Assembly (NCBI RefSeq): GCF_014235185.1
Contig: NZ_CP060131.1
Coordinates: 4,223,501 to 4,287,500, forward strand
DNA: 64,000 bases
DNA from: Pseudonocardia petroleophila
GTDB taxonomy: Bacteria; Actinomycetota; Actinomycetes; Mycobacteriales; Pseudonocardiaceae
Reading direction: 5' to 3'
Shown: in pieces, positions 1 to 12,728 of the stretch
Layout: each line of letters begins with the position of its first letter
Position numbering within the stretch: position 1 is the first letter of the stretch
The notes under the pieces: generated by a model
The model's database searches: none
What the model was told of the DNA's origin: nothing
Seen by the model: the letters and a program-made list of their open reading frames with translations, nothing else
Program-made: the position numbers and the translations under genes

Positions 1-1
1 C

Positions 2-3000
2 GACGGCGCGCTGGAGTACCTGGGCCGCACCGACTTCCAGGTCAAGATCCGCGGCAACCGGATCGAGCTGGGCGAGATCGAGGCCGCGCTCCTCGCGTAC
101 CCCAACGTGGCCCGCGCCGCGGTGGTCGTGCGCCACGACGGCCCGGCCCCGGCGCTGGTGGCCTACGTCGTACCGGGCAAGGCGGACCCGGCGGCGCTGC
201 TCGCCCACCTGGCGACGGTGCTCCCGGCCCCGATGGTCCCGGCCGCGGTCGTCGCGCTCGACGACCTGCCGCTCACCCCGAGCGGCAAGCTCGACCGCGC
301 GGCGCTCCCGGCCCCGGCCGCCGCCCGCACCACCGGCCCGCGCGAACCGGCCACCGCAGCCGAGCGTGTGCTGTGCGCGGTGTTCGCCGAGGTCCTCGGC
401 CTGGAGCGCTGCGGGGCCGACGACGACTTCTTCACCGCGGGCGGCGACAGCATCTCCTCGATCGGGGTGTCGAGCCGCGCCCGCCGCGCCGGGCTCGCCG
501 TCGGGCCGCGGGAGGTGTTCGCCGGGCGCACCCCGGCGGGGATCGCGGCGCTGCTCGACGACGCGGAGCGGCCCGGCCCGGCCCGGTCCGCGCTGCGCGC
601 CGTGCCCGCGGAGGAGGTCGCGCAGGTCCGGCGCGTCAGCCCGGTGCCGGTGGCCGCGGTCTGGCCGCTCTCGCCGCTGCAGGACGGGCTGTTCTTCCAC
701 GCCGGGTTCGACACCGCGGGCGACGCCTACACCGTGCAGGAGGTCGTCGACCTCGACCACCGCATCGACCTCGACCGGCTGCGCGCGGCCTGCGCGGCGG
801 TGCTGGCCGCCCACGACGGCATCCGGGCCGGGTTCACCAGCGAGGGACTGCCGGGCCCGGTGCAGTTCGTCGCGGAGCACCTCGACCCGCCGGTCACCGA
901 GATCGACCTGTCCGGGCTGCCCGCCGACGAGCGGGCCGCCCGCACCGCGCAGGTGCTCGCCACCGACCGCGCCACCCGCTTCGACCTGGCCCGCCCGCCC
1001 CTGTTCCGGCTGCTCGTGCTGCGTCGGGGCGACACCGACACGCTCGTGGTCAACCGGCACCTGCTGCTGTGGGACGGCTGGTCGGCCTGGCTGTTCCTCA
1101 CCTCGCTGCTGGCCCACTACACCGGCCGCGCCGCCGCGCTGCCCGCCCCGGGCTCCTACGCCGACTTCCTGGGCTGGCTCGACGGCCGCGACCCCGAGCG
1201 CGGCACCGCCGCCTGGAGCGCGGCACTCGCGGGCCTCGCCGAGCCGACGCTCGTCGACCCCGCAGGGACCCCGGTGACCGGGCCGTCGCGGGTCGTGGAG
1301 ACCTCGCTCCCCGCCGGGACGACCGCCCGGCTCCGCGAGCTCTCCCACCGGCACGGCCTGACCGCGAACACCGTCTTCAGCACCGCGTGGGCGATCACGC
1401 TCGCGACGGCCGTCGGGCGCACCGACGTCGTGTTCGGCACCGCCGTGGCGGGCCGCCCGTCGGAGGTGCCGCGCGTCGAGGACACCATCGGGCTGTTCCT
1501 CAACACCGTCCCCGCCCGCGTGCGGCTGCTCCCCGACGAGCCGGTGCTCGACCTGCTGCGCCGCGTCCAGGACGAGCGCCTCGCGCTCGCCGAGCACGAG
1601 AGCACCGGTCTCGGGCCGATCCAGCGGGCGTCCGGGCACCGCAGGCTGTTCGACACGCTGTTCGTGATGCGCGGGGCCGACACCGCGCAGCGCGAGGTGC
1701 TGCGCGGGCTGGGCGTGACCGGGCTGTCCAACGTCGACGCGACGCACTACCCGCTCAACCTCGTCGTCACCCCGGGCGAGCCCTACGCCGTGCTGGTCTC
1801 GCACCGGCCCGACGTCGTCGCCCCCGCGGTGGCCGACGCCCACCTGGCCCGCTTCACCGCGGTGCTCGACCAGCTCCTCGCCGACCCCGCGCGGCCCGTC
1901 GCGCAGCTCGACACCGTGCTGCCCGGCGAGCGGACCCGCCCCGCGCCCGCCGCCCCGGTCGGCGACGAGACCATCGTCGACCTGCTCGCCGCGCAGGTCC
2001 GGGCCACCCCGGACGAGACCGCGCTCGTCTCCGGTGGGCACCGGATGACCTACGCGGAGCTCGGCGCGGCCGTCGACCGCACCGCGCGGCTGCTGCTGGC
2101 CCGCGGCGCCGGCCCGGAGCGCGTCGTCGCGCTGGCGCTGCCGCGGTCGGCGGAGACCGTCGTCGCGCTGTTCGCGGTGCTGCGGACCGGCGCCGCGTAC
2201 CTGCCGCTGGAGCTGGACCACCCGGCCGAGCGGCTCGTCGAGACCCTCGACGACGCCGCGCCCCTGCTGCTGCTGTCCACCTCCCGGGTGGCCGCCCGCC
2301 TCGGCGCCACCTCCACCGGGATGGGCGGGCTGCCGACCCTGCTGCTCGACGACCCCGCGGTGGTCGCCGAGCGCGCCGCGCTGCCCGCGGGCCCGCTGAC
2401 CGACGACGAGCTGGGCCCGTTCGCGCCGTCGCGCCCCGGCCGGCTCGACCATCCCGCGTACGTCATCTACACCTCCGGCTCGACCGGGCGCCCCAAGGGC
2501 GTGGTCACGCCGTACGGCGGGCTGACCAACATGCAGCTCAACCACCGCCGCGAGATCTTCGACCCGGTCGTGGCCGCCGAGGGCGGGCGCAGGCTGCGGA
2601 TCGCGCACACCGTGTCGTTCGCCTTCGACATGTCCTGGGAGGAGCTGCTCTGGCTCGTCGAGGGCCACGAGGTGCACGTCTGCGACGAGGAGCTGCGCCG
2701 CGACGCCCGCGCGCTCGTCGCCTACTGCGACGCCCACCGCATCGACGTCGTCAACGTGACCCCGACCTACGCCCACCTGCTGCTGGAGGAGGGACTGCTC
2801 GACGACGGGGCCGAGGCGCACCGGCCCCCGCTCGTGCTGCTGGGCGGCGAGGCCGTCTCCGACGCCGTGTGGACCACCCTGCGCGACACCGACGGGACCC
2901 TGGGCTACAACCTCTACGGCCCCACCGAGTACACGATCAACACCCTCGGCGGCGGCACCACCGACAGCGCGACGCCCACGGTCGGCCGCCCGATCCGGGC

Positions 3001-6000
3001 CACCACCGCGCACGTCCTCGACGCCTGGCTGCGCCCCGTCCCCGACGGCGTGCCGGGCGAGCTCTACATCGCCGGCGCCGGGCTGGCCCGCGGCTACCTG
3101 AACCGGTACGCGCTCACGGCGGAGCGGTTCGTCGCCGACCCCAGCACGCCGGGCGGGCGGATGTACCGCACCGGCGACCTCGTGCGCCGACGCGACGACG
3201 GGACCATCGACTTCCTGGGCCGCACCGACGACCAGGTGAAGATCCGCGGCCACCGCGTCGAGCTGGGGGAGGTCGCCGCCGCGCTCGACGCGCACCCGTC
3301 GGTGGCGCGGTCCGCCGTGGTCGCCGTGCCCGATCCGGCCGCCGCGGGGACCAGGCGGCTCGTCGGCTACGTCGTGCCCGCCCCGCTCGACGCCGCCGCG
3401 CGGGCCGCGGTGGAGGCCGACCAGGTCGCCGAGTGGGAGGAGATCTACTCCGACGAGTACACCGAGATCCCGACGGCGTCCGGCGGCGACGCCGGCGGGT
3501 TCGCCGGCTGGGACTCCAGCTACGACGGCGCGCCCATCCCGCTGCCGCAGATGCAGGAGTGGCGCGCGGCCACCGTCGAGCGGATCCGGGAGCTGGCGCC
3601 CCGCCGGGTGCTGGAGATCGGTGTCGGCACCGGCCTGCTGATGGGGCAGCTGGCCCCGGACTGCGACGCGTACTGGGCCACCGACCTCGCCGCGCCGGTG
3701 ATCGAGAAGCTGCGCGCCGACGTCGCGCGCGAGCCGGAGCGGTTCGCCGGCGTCGAGCTGATGGCGCGGCCCGCGCACGACCTGAGCGGGCTCCCGGCCG
3801 GGTTCTTCGACACCGTGGTGATCAACTCCGTGGTCCAGTACTTCCCCGGGGCCGACTACCTGGCCGGGGTCGTCACGGCCGCGCTGGAGCTGGTCGTGCC
3901 GGGCGGGGCCGTGTTCGTCGGCGACGTGCGGCACCTGGGCCTGCTGCGGACCTTCCGCACCGCGGTCGAGCTGCGCCGCGCCGATCCCGGCGCCGACCCC
4001 GTGTCGGTGGAGCGGGCCGTGCGGCGCTCCGTCGCGCTGGAGAAGGAGCTGCTGCTCGCACCGGAGTTCTTCGCGGAGCTGGCCGAGCGGGTGCCCGGCA
4101 CCGCGGTGTCGGTGCGCACCCGGCGCGGCCGCGCGCACGACGAGCTGACCCGCCACCGCTACGACGCGGTGCTGCACCGCGCGCCCGCCGACGTCCGGCC
4201 CGTCGCCGGGGCCCCCACCCTGATCTGGGGGCTGCAGGTCGCCGACCTCGACGGTCTGGCCGCGCACCTGCGCGAGCAGGGCCCGGACCTGCTGCGCGTG
4301 GCCCGCGTCCCCGACGCCCGGCTCGCCGGGGAGTGCGCCGCGCAGCGCGCGCTCGCCGACGGCAGGCCGGTCGGCGCCGCCCGGGCGCTCCTGGACGCCG
4401 CGGGCGGGGTGGAGCAGGAGGACCTGCACGCGCTCGGGGCCGAGCTGGGCTTCGCCGTCGCGGTCACCTTCGCCGAGCCCGGCACCGTCGACGCCGTCTT
4501 CCTGCGGGGGGACACCGCGCCGCCGGTGGCCCTGCACCTGCCGGGCGACTCCGGGGCGCCCACCGCGAACGACCCCACCGCCGCCCGCGGCGCCGGGGCG
4601 CTCGTCGCCGCCGTCCGCGACGCGCTGCGGCAGCGGCTGCCCGACCACCTGGTGCCCTCGGCGTTCGTCACGGTGCCGGAGCTGCCGCTCACCGCCAACG
4701 GCAAGCTCGACGTGGCCGCGCTGCCCGACCCGGACCCGACGGTCCGTCTGGTCGGCAGCCGCGCGCCGGAGACCGCGACCGAGGAGGTGCTCTGCGGGCT
4801 GTTCGCAGAGGTGCTCGCGCTGCCCGCGGTGGGCGTCGAGGACGACTTCTTCGACCTCGGCGGGCACTCGCTGCTCGCCACCCGCCTGATCAGCCGCGCG
4901 CGCACCGCGCTCGGCGCCGAGCTGGCGATCCGCGACCTGTTCGAGGCGCCCACGCCCGAGCTGCTCGCCGGGCGCGCGGCCGCGGGCGCCCCGGCCCGCC
5001 CGCCGATCGTGGCCCGCACCCGCCCCGACCGCGTGCCCGCCTCGCCCGCGCAGCGGCGGCTGCTGCTCGTCGACGCCATCGCCGAGCCCGGGACGGCCTA
5101 CACGTTCCCGCTGGTCCACCGCCTGCGCGGGCCGCTCGACGTCGACGCGCTGCGGGCCGCGGTGCACGACGTCGTGGCGCGCCACGAGTCGCTGCGCACC
5201 GTCTTCGGTGTCCACGACGGCGAGCCGTACCAGCGGGTGCTCACCGACCCGGAGATCCCGTTCACGGTCGCGGGCGGGGACGCCGTCGACGCCGACCTGG
5301 CCGACCTCGTCGCCCGCCCGTTCGACCTGGCCCGCGAGATCCCGCTGCGGGTCGCGCTGTGGCGCCTCGCCGAGGACGACCACGTGCTCGCCGTCGTGCT
5401 GCACCACGTCACCACCGACGAGTGGTCGGACCGGCCGTTCCTCGGCGACCTCGACACCGCCTACCTCGCCCGCGCCGCGGGCCGCGCCCCGGCGTGGGCG
5501 CCGCTGCCGGTGCAGTACGCCGACCACACCCTGTGGCAGCGCGAGCTGCTCGACTCCGGCGTCGGCGACGCCCAGCTCGCGTACTGGACCGACGCACTGC
5601 GCGGGCTACCCGTGGAGCTGGAGCTGCCGCTCGACCGGCCCCGCCCGGCCCGGCCGAGCGGGCGCGGCGGCATCGTCCGGGCGACGCTCGACCCGGCCAC
5701 CGCCTCCGCGCTGCGCGCGCTGGGCGGCGCCACCGGCGCGAGCATGTTCATGCTGCTGCACGCGGCCGTCGCGGCGCTGCTGCACCGCCTCGGTGCGGGC
5801 GAGGACATCCCGCTCGGCGCGCCGATCGCGGGGCGCACCGACTCCGCGCTCGACGACCTCGTCGGGTTCTTCGTCAACACCCTGGTGCTGCGCACCGACC
5901 TGTCCGGTGACCCGAGCTTCACCGAGCTGCTCGCCCGCGTCCGGGAGGCCGACCTGGCCGCGTTCTCGCACCAGGACGTCCCGTTCGAGCGGGTCGTCGA

Positions 6001-9000
6001 GGCCGTCAACCCGCCGCGGGCGGCCGGACGCAACCCGCTGTTCCAGGTGATGCTCGCCTACCAGAACCGCACCGACCGGGACGGGCCGTTCCTCGGGCTC
6101 GCCCCCGAGTACCACCCGCTCGCCGACACCACCGCCAAGTTCGACCTCGACGTCACGCTCGTCGAGGACCCCGACGCGGTCACCCTGCACCTCGAGTACG
6201 CCGACGACCTCGTCGACCGCGCCACCGCCGACCAGCTGCTGCAGCGGCTGGTCACCCTGTTCGCGGCCGTCACGCGCGACCCCGACGCGCCGCTGCGCAC
6301 CGTCGACGTCCGGACCGACGCCGACCGCGCGGCCCAGCGGCTCGCCGCCGCCGCCGAGCGGCCGCGCACGGTCGACCGCGGCACCGTCCCCGAGCTGTTC
6401 GCCGCCGCGGTGCGCCGGCACCCGGACCGCGTCGCGCTCGTCACCGGCGCCGGGCGGCTCACCTTCGCGCAGCTCGCCGCGCGCGTCGACGCCGTCGCGG
6501 CCCTGGTCACCGGGCACGGCGCAGGCCCCGGCGACCTGGTGGCGCTGGCCCTGCCCCGCGCCGACGTCGTCCCCGCGATCCTGAGCGTGCTCGCCGCCGG
6601 TGCGGCGTACCTGCCGCTCGACGCGAACCACCCCGCCGAGCGCCTGGCGCTGGTGCTCGCCGACGCCGCCCCCGCGCTGGTGCTCACCACCGCGGGCACC
6701 CGGCTGCCCGGGGGCGGCCCGCGGCGGGTGCTCCTGGACGGCCCGCTGCCCGACGCGCCCGCGTCCGCGCCGGTCGCCGTCACCGGGGACGCGGCCGCCT
6801 ACGTGATCTACACCTCGGGCTCCACCGGCGTGCCCAAGGGCGTCACCGGCACCCACGCGGGCCTGGCGAACCTGTACGGCTCGCAGTACGAGGACCTCAT
6901 CGCGCCCACCGCGGCCCGCCTGGGCCGGGAGCCGCTGCGCGCGGTGCACCTCGCCTCCTTCGGCGTCGACGTCTCGTGGGAGCCGGTGCTGTGGCTGCTG
7001 GCCGGGCACGAGCTGCACGTCGTCGACGAGGCGGTGGCGCTGGACCCGGCCGCGGTCCTCGCCCACCTCGACGCCCACGCGATCGACTACGTCGACCTCA
7101 CGCCCACCTACCTGCGCGAGCTCGGCCGCCTCGGCTTCCTCGACCCGGAGCGGACCCGCCCCGCCCTGCTCACGGTCGGCGGCGAGCGGACCCCGCCCGA
7201 GCTGTGGGACCGGCTGACCGCGCTGCCCGGCACGGTGGTGCACGACGTGTACGGCCCCACCGAGTTCACCGTCGACGCCTACCGCTGGCACGGCCCGGCC
7301 GGCGGTGCGCCGGTCGCGAACACCCGCACCCACGTCCTCGACGCCCGGCTGGTCCCGACCCCGGTCGGGGTGCCGGGGGAGCTGTACCTGTCCGGGGCCG
7401 GGCTCGCGCGGGGCTACCTGAACCGCGCCGCCCTCACCGCGGGCCGGTTCGTCGCCGACCCGTCCGGCCCGCCCGGGTCGCGGATGTACCGCACCGGCGA
7501 CCTCGTGCGCCGCCGCGCCGACGGCTCGATCGCGTTCCTCGGCCGCACCGACGACCAGGTCAAGCTGCGCGGGCTGCGCATCGAGCCCGGCGAGATCGAG
7601 GCCGCGCTGACCGCGCTCCCCGGGGTGGACCAGGCCGCCGTCGTCGTCCGCGACGACGGGCCGACCGGCCCCCGCCTCGTCGCCTACGTGGTGGGGGACG
7701 CCGACCCGGCCGGGCTGCGCGGCGCGCTCGCGTCCTCGCTGCCCGAGCACCTGGTGCCCTCGGCGTTCGTCGTGCTCGACGCCCTGCCGCGCGCGGTCAG
7801 CGGCAAGCTCGACCGCGCCGCCCTCCCCGCCCCCGACGACGCCGGGACCGGCGGCCGCGCCCCGGAGACCCCGACCGAGCGGGCGCTCGCGCGGATCGTC
7901 GCGGACGTGCTGGAGCGCGACGGGGTCGGGGCCGACGACGACTTCTTCCTCCTCGGCGGGCACTCGCTGCTCGTCATGCGGGTCGTCGGGCGGATCCGCG
8001 CCGAGCTCGGTGCCGCGCTGACGCTGCGGTCGGTGTTCGACGCCCCGACGGTCGCCGGGCTCGCCGCGCTGGTGGAGGCGGCCGGGCCCGCCGCCGCGAC
8101 CCGCCCGGCCCTGGTGGCCCGGGACCGGCCCGAGCGGGTCCCGCTGTCGTTCGCCCAGCGCCGGCTGTGGGTGCTGCACCGGGTCGAGGGCCCGAGCGCG
8201 ACCTACAACATCCCGGTCCTGTGGCGGATCACCGGCGACCTGGACGTCGCCGCGCTGCGGGCGGCGTTCGGCGACGTCGTCGGCCGGCACGAGAGCCTGC
8301 GGACGGTCATCGGTACCGATGGCGACGAGGCCTTCCAGCGGATCGTCGACGACGCCGAGGTGCCGTTCGAGGTCGTGGGGTCCGCGGAGGAGGTGGCCCG
8401 CGCCGCCGGGTACGGCTTCGCGCTCGACCGCGAGCTGCCGCTGCGCGTCACCGCGGCGCGCACCGGGGAGCGCGAGCACCTCGTGCTCCTGCTGCTGCAC
8501 CACATCGCGGCCGACGACTGGTCCGACGGCCCGCTGGGCCGTGACCTCGCCACCGCCTACGCCGCCCGCACCGCCGGGACGGCCCCGCGGTGGGCCCCGC
8601 TGCCCGTCCAGTACGCCGACTACACCCTGTGGCAGCGCGCCCTGCTCGGCGACGAGTCCGACCCCGACAGCGTCGCCGCCCGGCAGATCGCCTGGTGGCG
8701 CGACGCGCTGGCCGGGCTGCCCGAGGAGCTGGCGCTGCCCACCGACCGGCCGCGGCCGGCCGAGTCGAGCTTCCGCGGCGGCTCGGTCGCCCTCGACGTG
8801 CCCGCCGACCTCGCCGACGGGCTCCGCGCGCTCGCGCGGCGCACCGGCACGTCGATGTTCATGGTGGTGCAGGCCGCCGTCGCGGTGCTGCTGCACCGCC
8901 TCGGCGCGGGCACCGACATCCCGATCGGCAGCCCGGTCGCCGGGCGCGACGAGGAGGCCCTGTCCGACCTCGTCGGCTTCTTCCTCTCCACGACCGTGCT

Positions 9001-12000
9001 GCGCACCGACGTCTCCGGCGACCCCGCGTTCACCGAGCTGCTGGCCCGGGTCCGCGAGACCGACCTCGCCGCGTTCGACCACCAGGACGTGCCGTTCGAG
9101 CGGCTCGTCGAGGCCCTCAACCCGGCGCGCTCGCTGGCCCGGCACCCGCTGTTCCAGACGATGGTCGTCTACCTCGCCGACGACGGCGGTGCGCCCGCGC
9201 TGCCCGGGCTGGACGTCACGCCGGAGGAGATCGGGTCCGGCACGGCGAAGTTCGACCTGTCCTTCGACTTCGTGGAGGACGGGTCCGGTGGCGACGGCTC
9301 GGCGATCGGCGGCGCGCTGGAGTACAGCGCCGACCTGTTCGACCACGCCTCGGCGGTCGTGCTGGTCGAGCGGCTGATGCGGGTGCTCGCGGCCGTCGTC
9401 GCCGACCCGGAGCGGCGCGTCGGCCGGATCGACGTCCTCGCCGACGACGAGCGCGCGACGATCCTCGGCCCCTGGGCCGACGGGGGCGCGGCTCCGCACG
9501 TCGACGGCGCGACCGTCCCCGAGCTGTTCGCCGCCCAGGTCGCGCGCACCCCGTCGGCCACCGCGGTGGTGTCCCCGGGGATCCGCTGGACCTTCGCCGA
9601 GCTCGACGCCCGCACCGCCCGCCTCGCCCGGCTCCTGGCCGCGCGCGGGGCCGGCCCGGAGCGGCTCGTCGCGCTCGCGCTGCCGCGCTCGGCGCGGGTG
9701 CTCGAGGCCGTGCTGGCCGTGCACCGGGCCGGGGCCGGGTACCTCCCGCTCGACCCGGACGACCCCGCCGGGCACACCGCGGGCACCCTGGCCGACGCCG
9801 CACCGGTGCTGGTGCTGACCACCGCCGAGGTGGCCGGCACGCTGCCCGCCACCGACGTGCCCGTGGTCCTGCTCGAGGACCTCGACGCGCTCGCCGACCC
9901 CGGCGGCGCGCTGCCCGGCCCGCGGCCCGACCATCCCGCGTACGTCATCTACACCTCCGGCTCCACCGGGCGCCCCAAGGGTGTCGTGGTGCCGCACCGG
10001 GGGCTGGCGAACCTGTTCGCGAGCCACCGCGCGGTGCTGCACCGCCCCACGGTCGCCGCGACCGGGCGCTCGCCGCTGCGCGTCGGCCACGCCTGGCCGT
10101 TCGCGTTCGACGCGTCCTGGCAGCCGCAGCTGTGGCTGCTCGACGGCCACGCCGTGCACGTCCTCGACGACGAGACCCGCCGCGACCCGGAGCTGCTGAT
10201 CGCGGCCGTGCGCCGCGAGGGGCTGGACTTCCTGGAGGTCACCCCGTCCTACCTCGCGCGGATGGCCGACGTCGGGCTGTTCGGGGAGGACGGCACCGAC
10301 TGCCCCCTCGCGCTCGTCGGGTTCGGTGGCGAGGCGGTGTCGGCGCCGCTGTGGCGGCAGCTGCGCGCGCTGCGCTCCACCGCGGCGGTCAACCTCTACG
10401 GGCCCACCGAGGCCACGGTCGACGCGCTGGTCGCGCACGTCGCCGACAGCACGTCGCCGCAGGTCGGGCGGCCGGTGCTGGGCAGCCGGGCGTACGTGCT
10501 CGACGCCGGGCTCGCCCCGGTCCCCGCCGGGGTCGCCGGGGAGCTCTACGTCGGCGGCGCCGGGCTCGCCCGCGGCTACCTCGGCCGAGCCGGGCTCACC
10601 GCGGAGCGGTTCGTCGCCGACCCGTGGACGCCGGGGGAGCGGCTCTACCGCACCGGCGACCTCGCCCGCTTCGACGCCGACGGCCGGCTGACCTACCTCG
10701 GCCGCGCCGACGACCAGATCAAGATCCGCGGCTTCCGGGTGGAGCCCGGCGAGGTCGAGGCCGCGCTGACCGCGCTCGACGGCGTCGCCGAGGCCGCCGT
10801 GCTGGCCCGCGCCGACGGCGGGGTGACCCGGCTGGTCGCCTACGTCGTCGGGCACGAGCTGGACGGCCCCGACCTGCGCCGCGCGGTGGGGAGGACCCTG
10901 CCCGCGCACCTGGTGCCCGCTGCGGTCGTCGTCCTCGACGCGCTGCCGCTGCTGTCCACCGGCAAGCTCGACCGCCGCGCCCTGCCCGCCCCCGACTTCG
11001 CCGCGCTGGCGGGTCCGGCCCGGGCCCCGCGCACCCCGCGCGAGCAGGTGCTCGTCACGGTGCTCGCCGAGGTGCTGGGGTTGCCGTCGGTCGGCATCGA
11101 CGACGACTTCTTCGCACTGGGCGGCGACAGCATCCTGGCCATGACGCTGGTCGGGCGGGTCCGGGCGGCCGGGCTGCGGATCACGCCCCGCCAGGTGTTC
11201 CTGCACCGGGGCGCGGCCGAGCTGGCCGAGGTCGCCACCGACGTCGGGTCCGCGGCCCGCCCCGCCGACGACGGCACGGGCGAGGTCGCGTTCACCCCGG
11301 TCATGCACTGGCTGCGCGAGCTCGGCGGCCCGTTCGCCGGCTACCACCAGCAGGCGCTCGTCCGCGCCCCGGCCGCGCTGGACCGGGCCGGGCTCACCGC
11401 GGTGCTCACCGCGCTGGGGCGCCGCCACGACCTGCTGCGCGCCCGGCTGGTGCGCGCGGGCGGCTGGTCGCTGCGGGTCCCGGCGGCCGACGGGTTCGAC
11501 GCGGCGGGCTGGCTCACGCGCGTCGACGTCGCCGGGTCCGGGCCCGACGCGCTGCGCGCCGCGGTCCGCGACGGCGCGCTCACGGCCCGGGCGGGGCTCG
11601 ACCCCGATGCGGGCGCGATGGTGCGGGCCGTGTGGTTCGACGCCGGCGACGAGCCCGGGCGGCTGCTGCTGATGGCCCACCACCTCGTCGTCGACGGGGT
11701 GTCGTGGCGGATCCTGCTGCCCGACCTGGCCGCGGCCTGGGCCGACGTGCAGGCGGGACGGACACCGGTGCTCGATCCCGTCGACACCTCGTTCCGGACC
11801 TGGTCGGGGTTCCTCGCCGGGGCGGCGGCCGACCGGGCCGGGGAGCTGGGGCACTGGACCGGGCTGTTCGACGGCGTCGCGCCGCTGCCGCTGGAGCGGC
11901 CGCTGCGCGCCGACGTCGACACCGTCGCGACGACCCGCGAGGTCACCCTGACCCTGCCCCCGGAGCGGACGGTGCCGCTGCTGGGCGCGGTGCCCGCCGC

Positions 12001-12667
12001 CCTCGGTGCGGGCGTCGACGACGTGCTGCTCGCGGCGCTCGCCGTCGCCGTCGCCGACTGGCGGACGCGGCACGGTGACGGTGGGCGGGACGACGCGGTG
12101 GGCGCGCTCGTCGTCGACACCGAGGGGCACGGCCGGGCGGAGGAGCTGGCGGGCGACGGGGCGATGGACCTGTCCCGGACCGTCGGCTGGTTCACCGACG
12201 TGCACCCGCTGCGCCTGGACCTCGGCGGCGCCGACGCGGCCGCCGTGCTGGCCGGCGGGGACGGGGCGGCCGCCGTGGTCGCGCGCACCGCGGCCCTGCG
12301 CGCCGCGCAGCCCGACGGCGGCATCGGGCACGGGCTGCTGCGGCGCCTGCACCCGCCGACCGCCGACGTGCTCGCGGCCCTGCCCGTGCCGGAGATCGAG
12401 TTCAACTACCTCGGCCGGTTCGCCGTGCCGGAGGCGACGGACTGGTCGTTCGCCGACGAGAGCGCCGCCGCCGAGGTCGGGCCGGACCCGGACATGCCGG
12501 AGGGGCACGCGCTGTCGGTCTCCGTCGTCACCGACGACCACGACGACGGCTCCCGGATGACGGCGACCTGGTCGTGGCCCGCCGCGGTGCTGTCCGAGGA
12601 GGCCGTGCGGGACCTGGCCCGGACCTGGTTCCGGGCGCTGGACGCGATCGCCGCCGCCGCCCGGTGA
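2..12667 (+). CDS. Multimodular siderophore-type NRPS (5' truncated)
   Basis: The reading frame is open through the left edge, so the true start lies outside. Domains in nucleotide positions: end of an A domain (2-330, [10 protein letters not shown] and SGKLDR motifs); PCP (Ser codon 449); C (640-1930); A with inserted N-methyltransferase (1970-4730); PCP (Ser 4868); C (5030-6290); A (6380-7830); PCP (Ser 7964); C (8130-9400); A (9510-11000); PCP (Ser 11129); epimerase (11280-12640). There is no thioesterase. Pocket residues aligned by eye to the GrsA positions read DMENLGLIN for the first complete A domain, which I recall as the hydroxyornithine code of coelichelin-type enzymes. The second reads DVEDTGVVD (acidic, suggesting a basic side chain) and the third DAQEGGLVD (unassigned). 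A ferric-siderophore-binding protein follows convergently. The product is inferred to be a hydroxamate siderophore peptide; the exact product is unknown. Confidence 0.95.
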   Translation, partial: DGALEYLGRTDFQVKIRGNRIELGEIEAALLAYPNVARAAVVVRHDGPAPALVAYVVPGKADPAALLAHLATVLPAPMVPAAVVALDDLPLTPSGKLDRAALPAPAAARTTGPREPATAAERVLCAVFAEVLGLERCGADDDFFTAGGDSISSIGVSSRARRAGLAVGPREVFAGRTPAGIAALLDDAERPGPARSALRAVPAEEVAQVRRVSPVPVAAVWPLSPLQDGLFFHAGFDTAGDAYTVQEVVDLDHRIDLDRLRAACAAVLAAHDGIRAGFTSEGLPGPVQFVAEHLDPPVTEIDLSGLPADERAARTAQVLATDRATRFDLARPPLFRLLVLRRGDTDTLVVNRHLLLWDGWSAWLFLTSLLAHYTGRAAALPAPGSYADFLGWLDGRDPERGTAAWSAALAGLAEPTLVDPAGTPVTGPSRVVETSLPAGTTARLRELSHRHGLTANTVFSTAWAITLATAVGRTDVVFGTAVAGRPSEVPRVEDTIGLFLNTVPARVRLLPDEPVLDLLRRVQDERLALAEHESTGLGPIQRASGHRRLFDTLFVMRGADTAQREVLRGLGVTGLSNVDATHYPLNLVVTPGEPYAVLVSHRPDVVAPAVADAHLARFTAVLDQLLADPARPVAQLDTVLPGERTRPAPAAPVGDETIVDLLAAQVRATPDETALVSGGHRMTYAELGAAVDRTARLLLARGAGPERVVALALPRSAETVVALFAVLRTGAAYLPLELDHPAERLVETLDDAAPLLLLSTSRVAARLGATSTGMGGLPTLLLDDPAVVAERAALPAGPLTDDELGPFAPSRPGRLDHPAYVIYTSGSTGRPKGVVTPYGGLTNMQLNHRREIFDPVVAAEGGRRLRIAHTVSFAFDMSWEELLWLVEGHEVHVCDEELRRDARALVAYCDAHRIDVVNVTPTYAHLLLEEGLLDDGAEAHRPPLVLLGGEAVSDAVWTTLRDTDGTLGYNLYGPTEYTINTLGGGTTDSATPTVGRPIRATTAHVLDAWLRPVPDGVPGELYIAGAGLARGYLNRYALTAERFVADPSTPGGRMYRTGDLVRRRDDGTIDFLGRTDDQVKIRGHRVELGEVAAALDAHPSVARSAVVAVPDPAAAGTRRLVGYVVPAPLDAAARAAVEADQVAEWEEIYSDEYTEIPTASGGDAGGFAGWDSSYDGAPIPLPQMQEWRAATVERIRELAPRRVLEIGVGTGLLMGQLAPDCDAYWATDLAAPVIEKLRADVAREPERFAGVELMARPAHDLSGLPAGFFDTVVINSVVQYFPGADYLAGVVTAALELVVPGGAVFVGDVRHLGLLRTFRTAVELRRADPGADPVSVERAVRRSVALEKELLLAPEFFAELAERVPGTAVSVRTRRGRAHDELTRHRYDAVLHRAPADVRPVAGAPTLIWGLQVADLDGLAAHLREQGPDLLRVARVPDARLAGECAAQRALADGRPVGAARALLDAAGGVEQEDLHALGAELGFAVAVTFAEPGTVDAVFLRGDTAPPVALHLPGDSGAPTANDPTAARGAGALVAAVRDALRQRLPDHLVPSAFVTVPELPLTANGKLDVAALPDPDPTVRLVGSRAPETATEEVLCGLFAEVLALPAVGVEDDFFDLGGHSLLATRLISRARTALGAELAIRDLFEAPTPELLAGRAAAGAPARPPIVARTRPDRVPASPAQRRLLLVDAIAEPGTAYTFPLVHRLRGPLDVDALRAAVHDVVARHESLRTVFGVHDGEPYQRVLTDPEIPFTVAGGDAVDADLADLVARPFDLAREIPLRVALWRLAEDDHVLAVVLHHVTTDEWSDRPFLGDLDTAYLARAAGRAPAWAPLPVQYADHTLWQRELLDSGVGDAQLAYWTDALRGLPVELELPLDRPRPARPSGRGGIVRATLDPATASALRALGGATGASMFMLLHAAVAALLHRLGAGEDIPLGAPIAGRTDSALDDLVGFFVNTLVLRTDLSGDPSFTELLARVREADLAAFSHQDVPFERVVEAVNPPRAAGRNPLFQVMLAYQNRTDRDGPFLGLAPEYHPLADTTAKFDLDVTLVEDPDAVTLHLEYADDLVDRATADQLLQRLVTLFAAVTRDPDAPLRTVDVRTDADRAAQRLAAAAERPRTVDRGTVPELFAAAVRRHPDRVALVTGAGRLTFAQLAARVDAVAALVTGHGAGPGDLVALALPRADVVPAILSVLAAGAAYLPLDANHPAERLALVLADAAPALVLTTAGTRLPGGGPRRVLLDGPLPDAPASAPVAVTGDAAAYVIYTSGSTGVPKGVTGTHAGLANLYGSQYEDLIAPTAARLGREPLRAVHLASFGVDVSWEPVLWLLAGHELHVVDEAVALDPAAVLAHLDAHAIDYVDLTPTYLRELGRLGFLDPERTRPALLTVGGERTPPELWDRLTALPGTVVHDVYGPTEFTVDAYRWHGPAGGAPVANTRTHVLDARLVPTPVGVPGELYLSGAGLARGYLNRAALTAGRFVADPSGPPGSRMYRTGDLVRRRADGSIAFLGRTDDQVKLRGLRIEPGEIEAALTALPGVDQAAVVVRDDGPTGPRLVAYVVGDADPAGLRGALASSLPEHLVPSAFVVLDALPRAVSGKLDRAALPAPDDAGTGGRAPETPTERALARIVADVLERDGVGADDDFFLLGGHSLLVMRVVGRIRAELGAALTLRSVFDAPTVAGLAALVEAAGPAAATRPALVARDRPERVPLSFAQRRLWVLHRVEGPSATYNIPVLWRITGDLDVAALRAAFGDVVGRHESLRTVIGTDGDEAFQRIVDDAEVPFEVVGSAEEVARAAGYGFALDRELPLRVTAARTGEREHLVLLLLHHIAADDWSDGPLGRDLATAYAARTAGTAPRWAPLPVQYADYTLWQRALLGDESDPDSVAARQIAWWRDALAGLPEELALPTDRPRPAESSFRGGSVALDVPADLADGLRALARRTGTSMFMVVQAAVAVLLHRLGAGTDIPIGSPVAGRDEEALSDLVGFFLSTTVLRTDVSGDPAFTELLARVRETDLAAFDHQDVPFERLVEALNPARSLARHPLFQTMVVYLADDGGAPALPGLDVTPEEIGSGTAKFDLSFDFVEDGSGGDGSAIGGALEYSADLFDHASAVVLVERLMRVLAAVVADPERRVGRIDVLADDERATILGPWADGGAAPHVDGATVPELFAAQVARTPSATAVVSPGIRWTFAELDARTARLARLLAARGAGPERLVALALPRSARVLEAVLAVHRAGAGYLPLDPDDPAGHTAGTLADAAPVLVLTTAEVAGTLPATDVPVVLLEDLDALADPGGALPGPRPDHPAYVIYTSGSTGRPKGVVVPHRGLANLFASHRAVLHRPTVAATGRSPLRVGHAWPFAFDASWQPQLWLLDGHAVHVLDDETRRDPELLIAAVRREGLDFLEVTPSYLARMADVGLFGEDGTDCPLALVGFGGEAVSAPLWRQLRALRSTAAVNLYGPTEATVDALVAHVADSTSPQVGRPVLGSRAYVLDAGLAPVPAGVAGELYVGGAGLARGYLGRAGLTAERFVADPWTPGERLYRTGDLARFDADGRLTYLGRADDQIKIRGFRVEPGEVEAALTALDGVAEAAVLARADGGVTRLVAYVVGHELDGPDLRRAVGRTLPAHLVPAAVVVLDALPLLSTGKLDRRALPAPDFAALAGPARAPRTPREQVLVTVLAEVLGLPSVGIDDDFFALGGDSILAMTLVGRVRAAGLRITPRQVFLHRGAAELAEVATDVGSAARPADDGTGEVAFTPVMHWLRELGGPFAGYHQQALVRAPAALDRAGLTAVLTALGRRHDLLRARLVRAGGWSLRVPAADGFDAAGWLTRVDVAGSGPDALRAAVRDGALTARAGLDPDAGAMVRAVWFDAGDEPGRLLLMAHHLVVDGVSWRILLPDLAAAWADVQAGRTPVLDPVDTSFRTWSGFLAGAAADRAGELGHWTGLFDGVAPLPLERPLRADVDTVATTREVTLTLPPERTVPLLGAVPAALGAGVDDVLLAALAVAVADWRTRHGDGGRDDAVGALVVDTEGHGRAEELAGDGAMDLSRTVGWFTDVHPLRLDLGGADAAAVLAGGDGAAAVVARTAALRAAQPDGGIGHGLLRRLHPPTADVLAALPVPEIEFNYLGRFAVPEATDWSFADESAAAEVGPDPDMPEGHALSVSVVTDDHDDGSRMTATWSWPAAVLSEEAVRDLARTWFRALDAIAAAAR
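640..1930 (+). other. C domain with altered HHxxxDG motif
   Basis: This condensation domain opens with [13 protein letters not shown] and has IGLFLNTVP in its C5 region, both typical of DCL-type domains that accept a D-configured donor. The active-site motif reads HLLLWDG (His codon 1058-1060, Leu codon 1061-1063), so the second, catalytic His of HHxxxDG is Leu. The upstream carrier has the GGDSI form usually found before an epimerase, yet no epimerase lies between them. The domain may be inactive, or may use a known variant motif. Confidence 0.75.
3430..4190 (+). other. N-methyltransferase domain inside A domain
   Basis: About 250 residues interrupt the A domain after its A8 motif ([12 protein letters not shown]). 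They carry an SAM-binding motif VLEIGVGTG (codons from 3608) and the downstream INSVVQYFP segment seen in NRPS N-methyltransferases. The A domain resumes and reaches its A10 motif (LTANGKLD) near 4690. Together with the hydroxyornithine-like pocket this predicts an alpha-N-methylated N5-hydroxyornithine residue, a building block known from scabichelin, albachelin and madurastatins. Confidence 0.85.
11280..12664 (+). other. C-terminal epimerization domain
   Basis: The last 460 residues form an epimerase: [14 protein letters not shown] (HHxxxDG from 11678), [22 protein letters not shown] and IEFNYLGRF are all present and intact, so it should be active. The preceding carrier is of the GGDSI type expected before an epimerase. 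The protein stops here without a release domain, so the chain must pass to another protein or be released in trans. Confidence 0.9.
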
Positions 12668-12674
12668 CGCGCGA

Positions 12675-12704
12675 GGGCCCGGCCGGATCGCTCCGGCCGG
12701 GCCC
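12675..12704. terminator. Perfect hairpin terminator between convergent genes
   Basis: A 13 bp perfect inverted repeat (12675-12687 with 12692-12704) flanks the tetraloop TCGC. It sits just past the NRPS stop and 24 bp from the stop of the convergent lipoprotein gene, so it can serve both. It has no U tract, as is common in actinobacterial terminators. Confidence 0.85.
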
Positions 12705-12728
12705 GATCGTGCGGGTCGTGCGGGTCGG

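Noticed and set aside
373-5910. An 1845-codon plus-strand frame overlapping the NRPS
   Set aside because: It is a frame-shifted shadow of the NRPS, dominated by Arg, Ala and Pro, with no motif.
5606-12541. A 2311-codon open frame on the minus strand opposite the NRPS
   Set aside because: It is antisense to verified NRPS domains and consists of Arg/Gly/Gln/Val/Asp-rich sequence produced by high GC at codon positions; no domain is visible.
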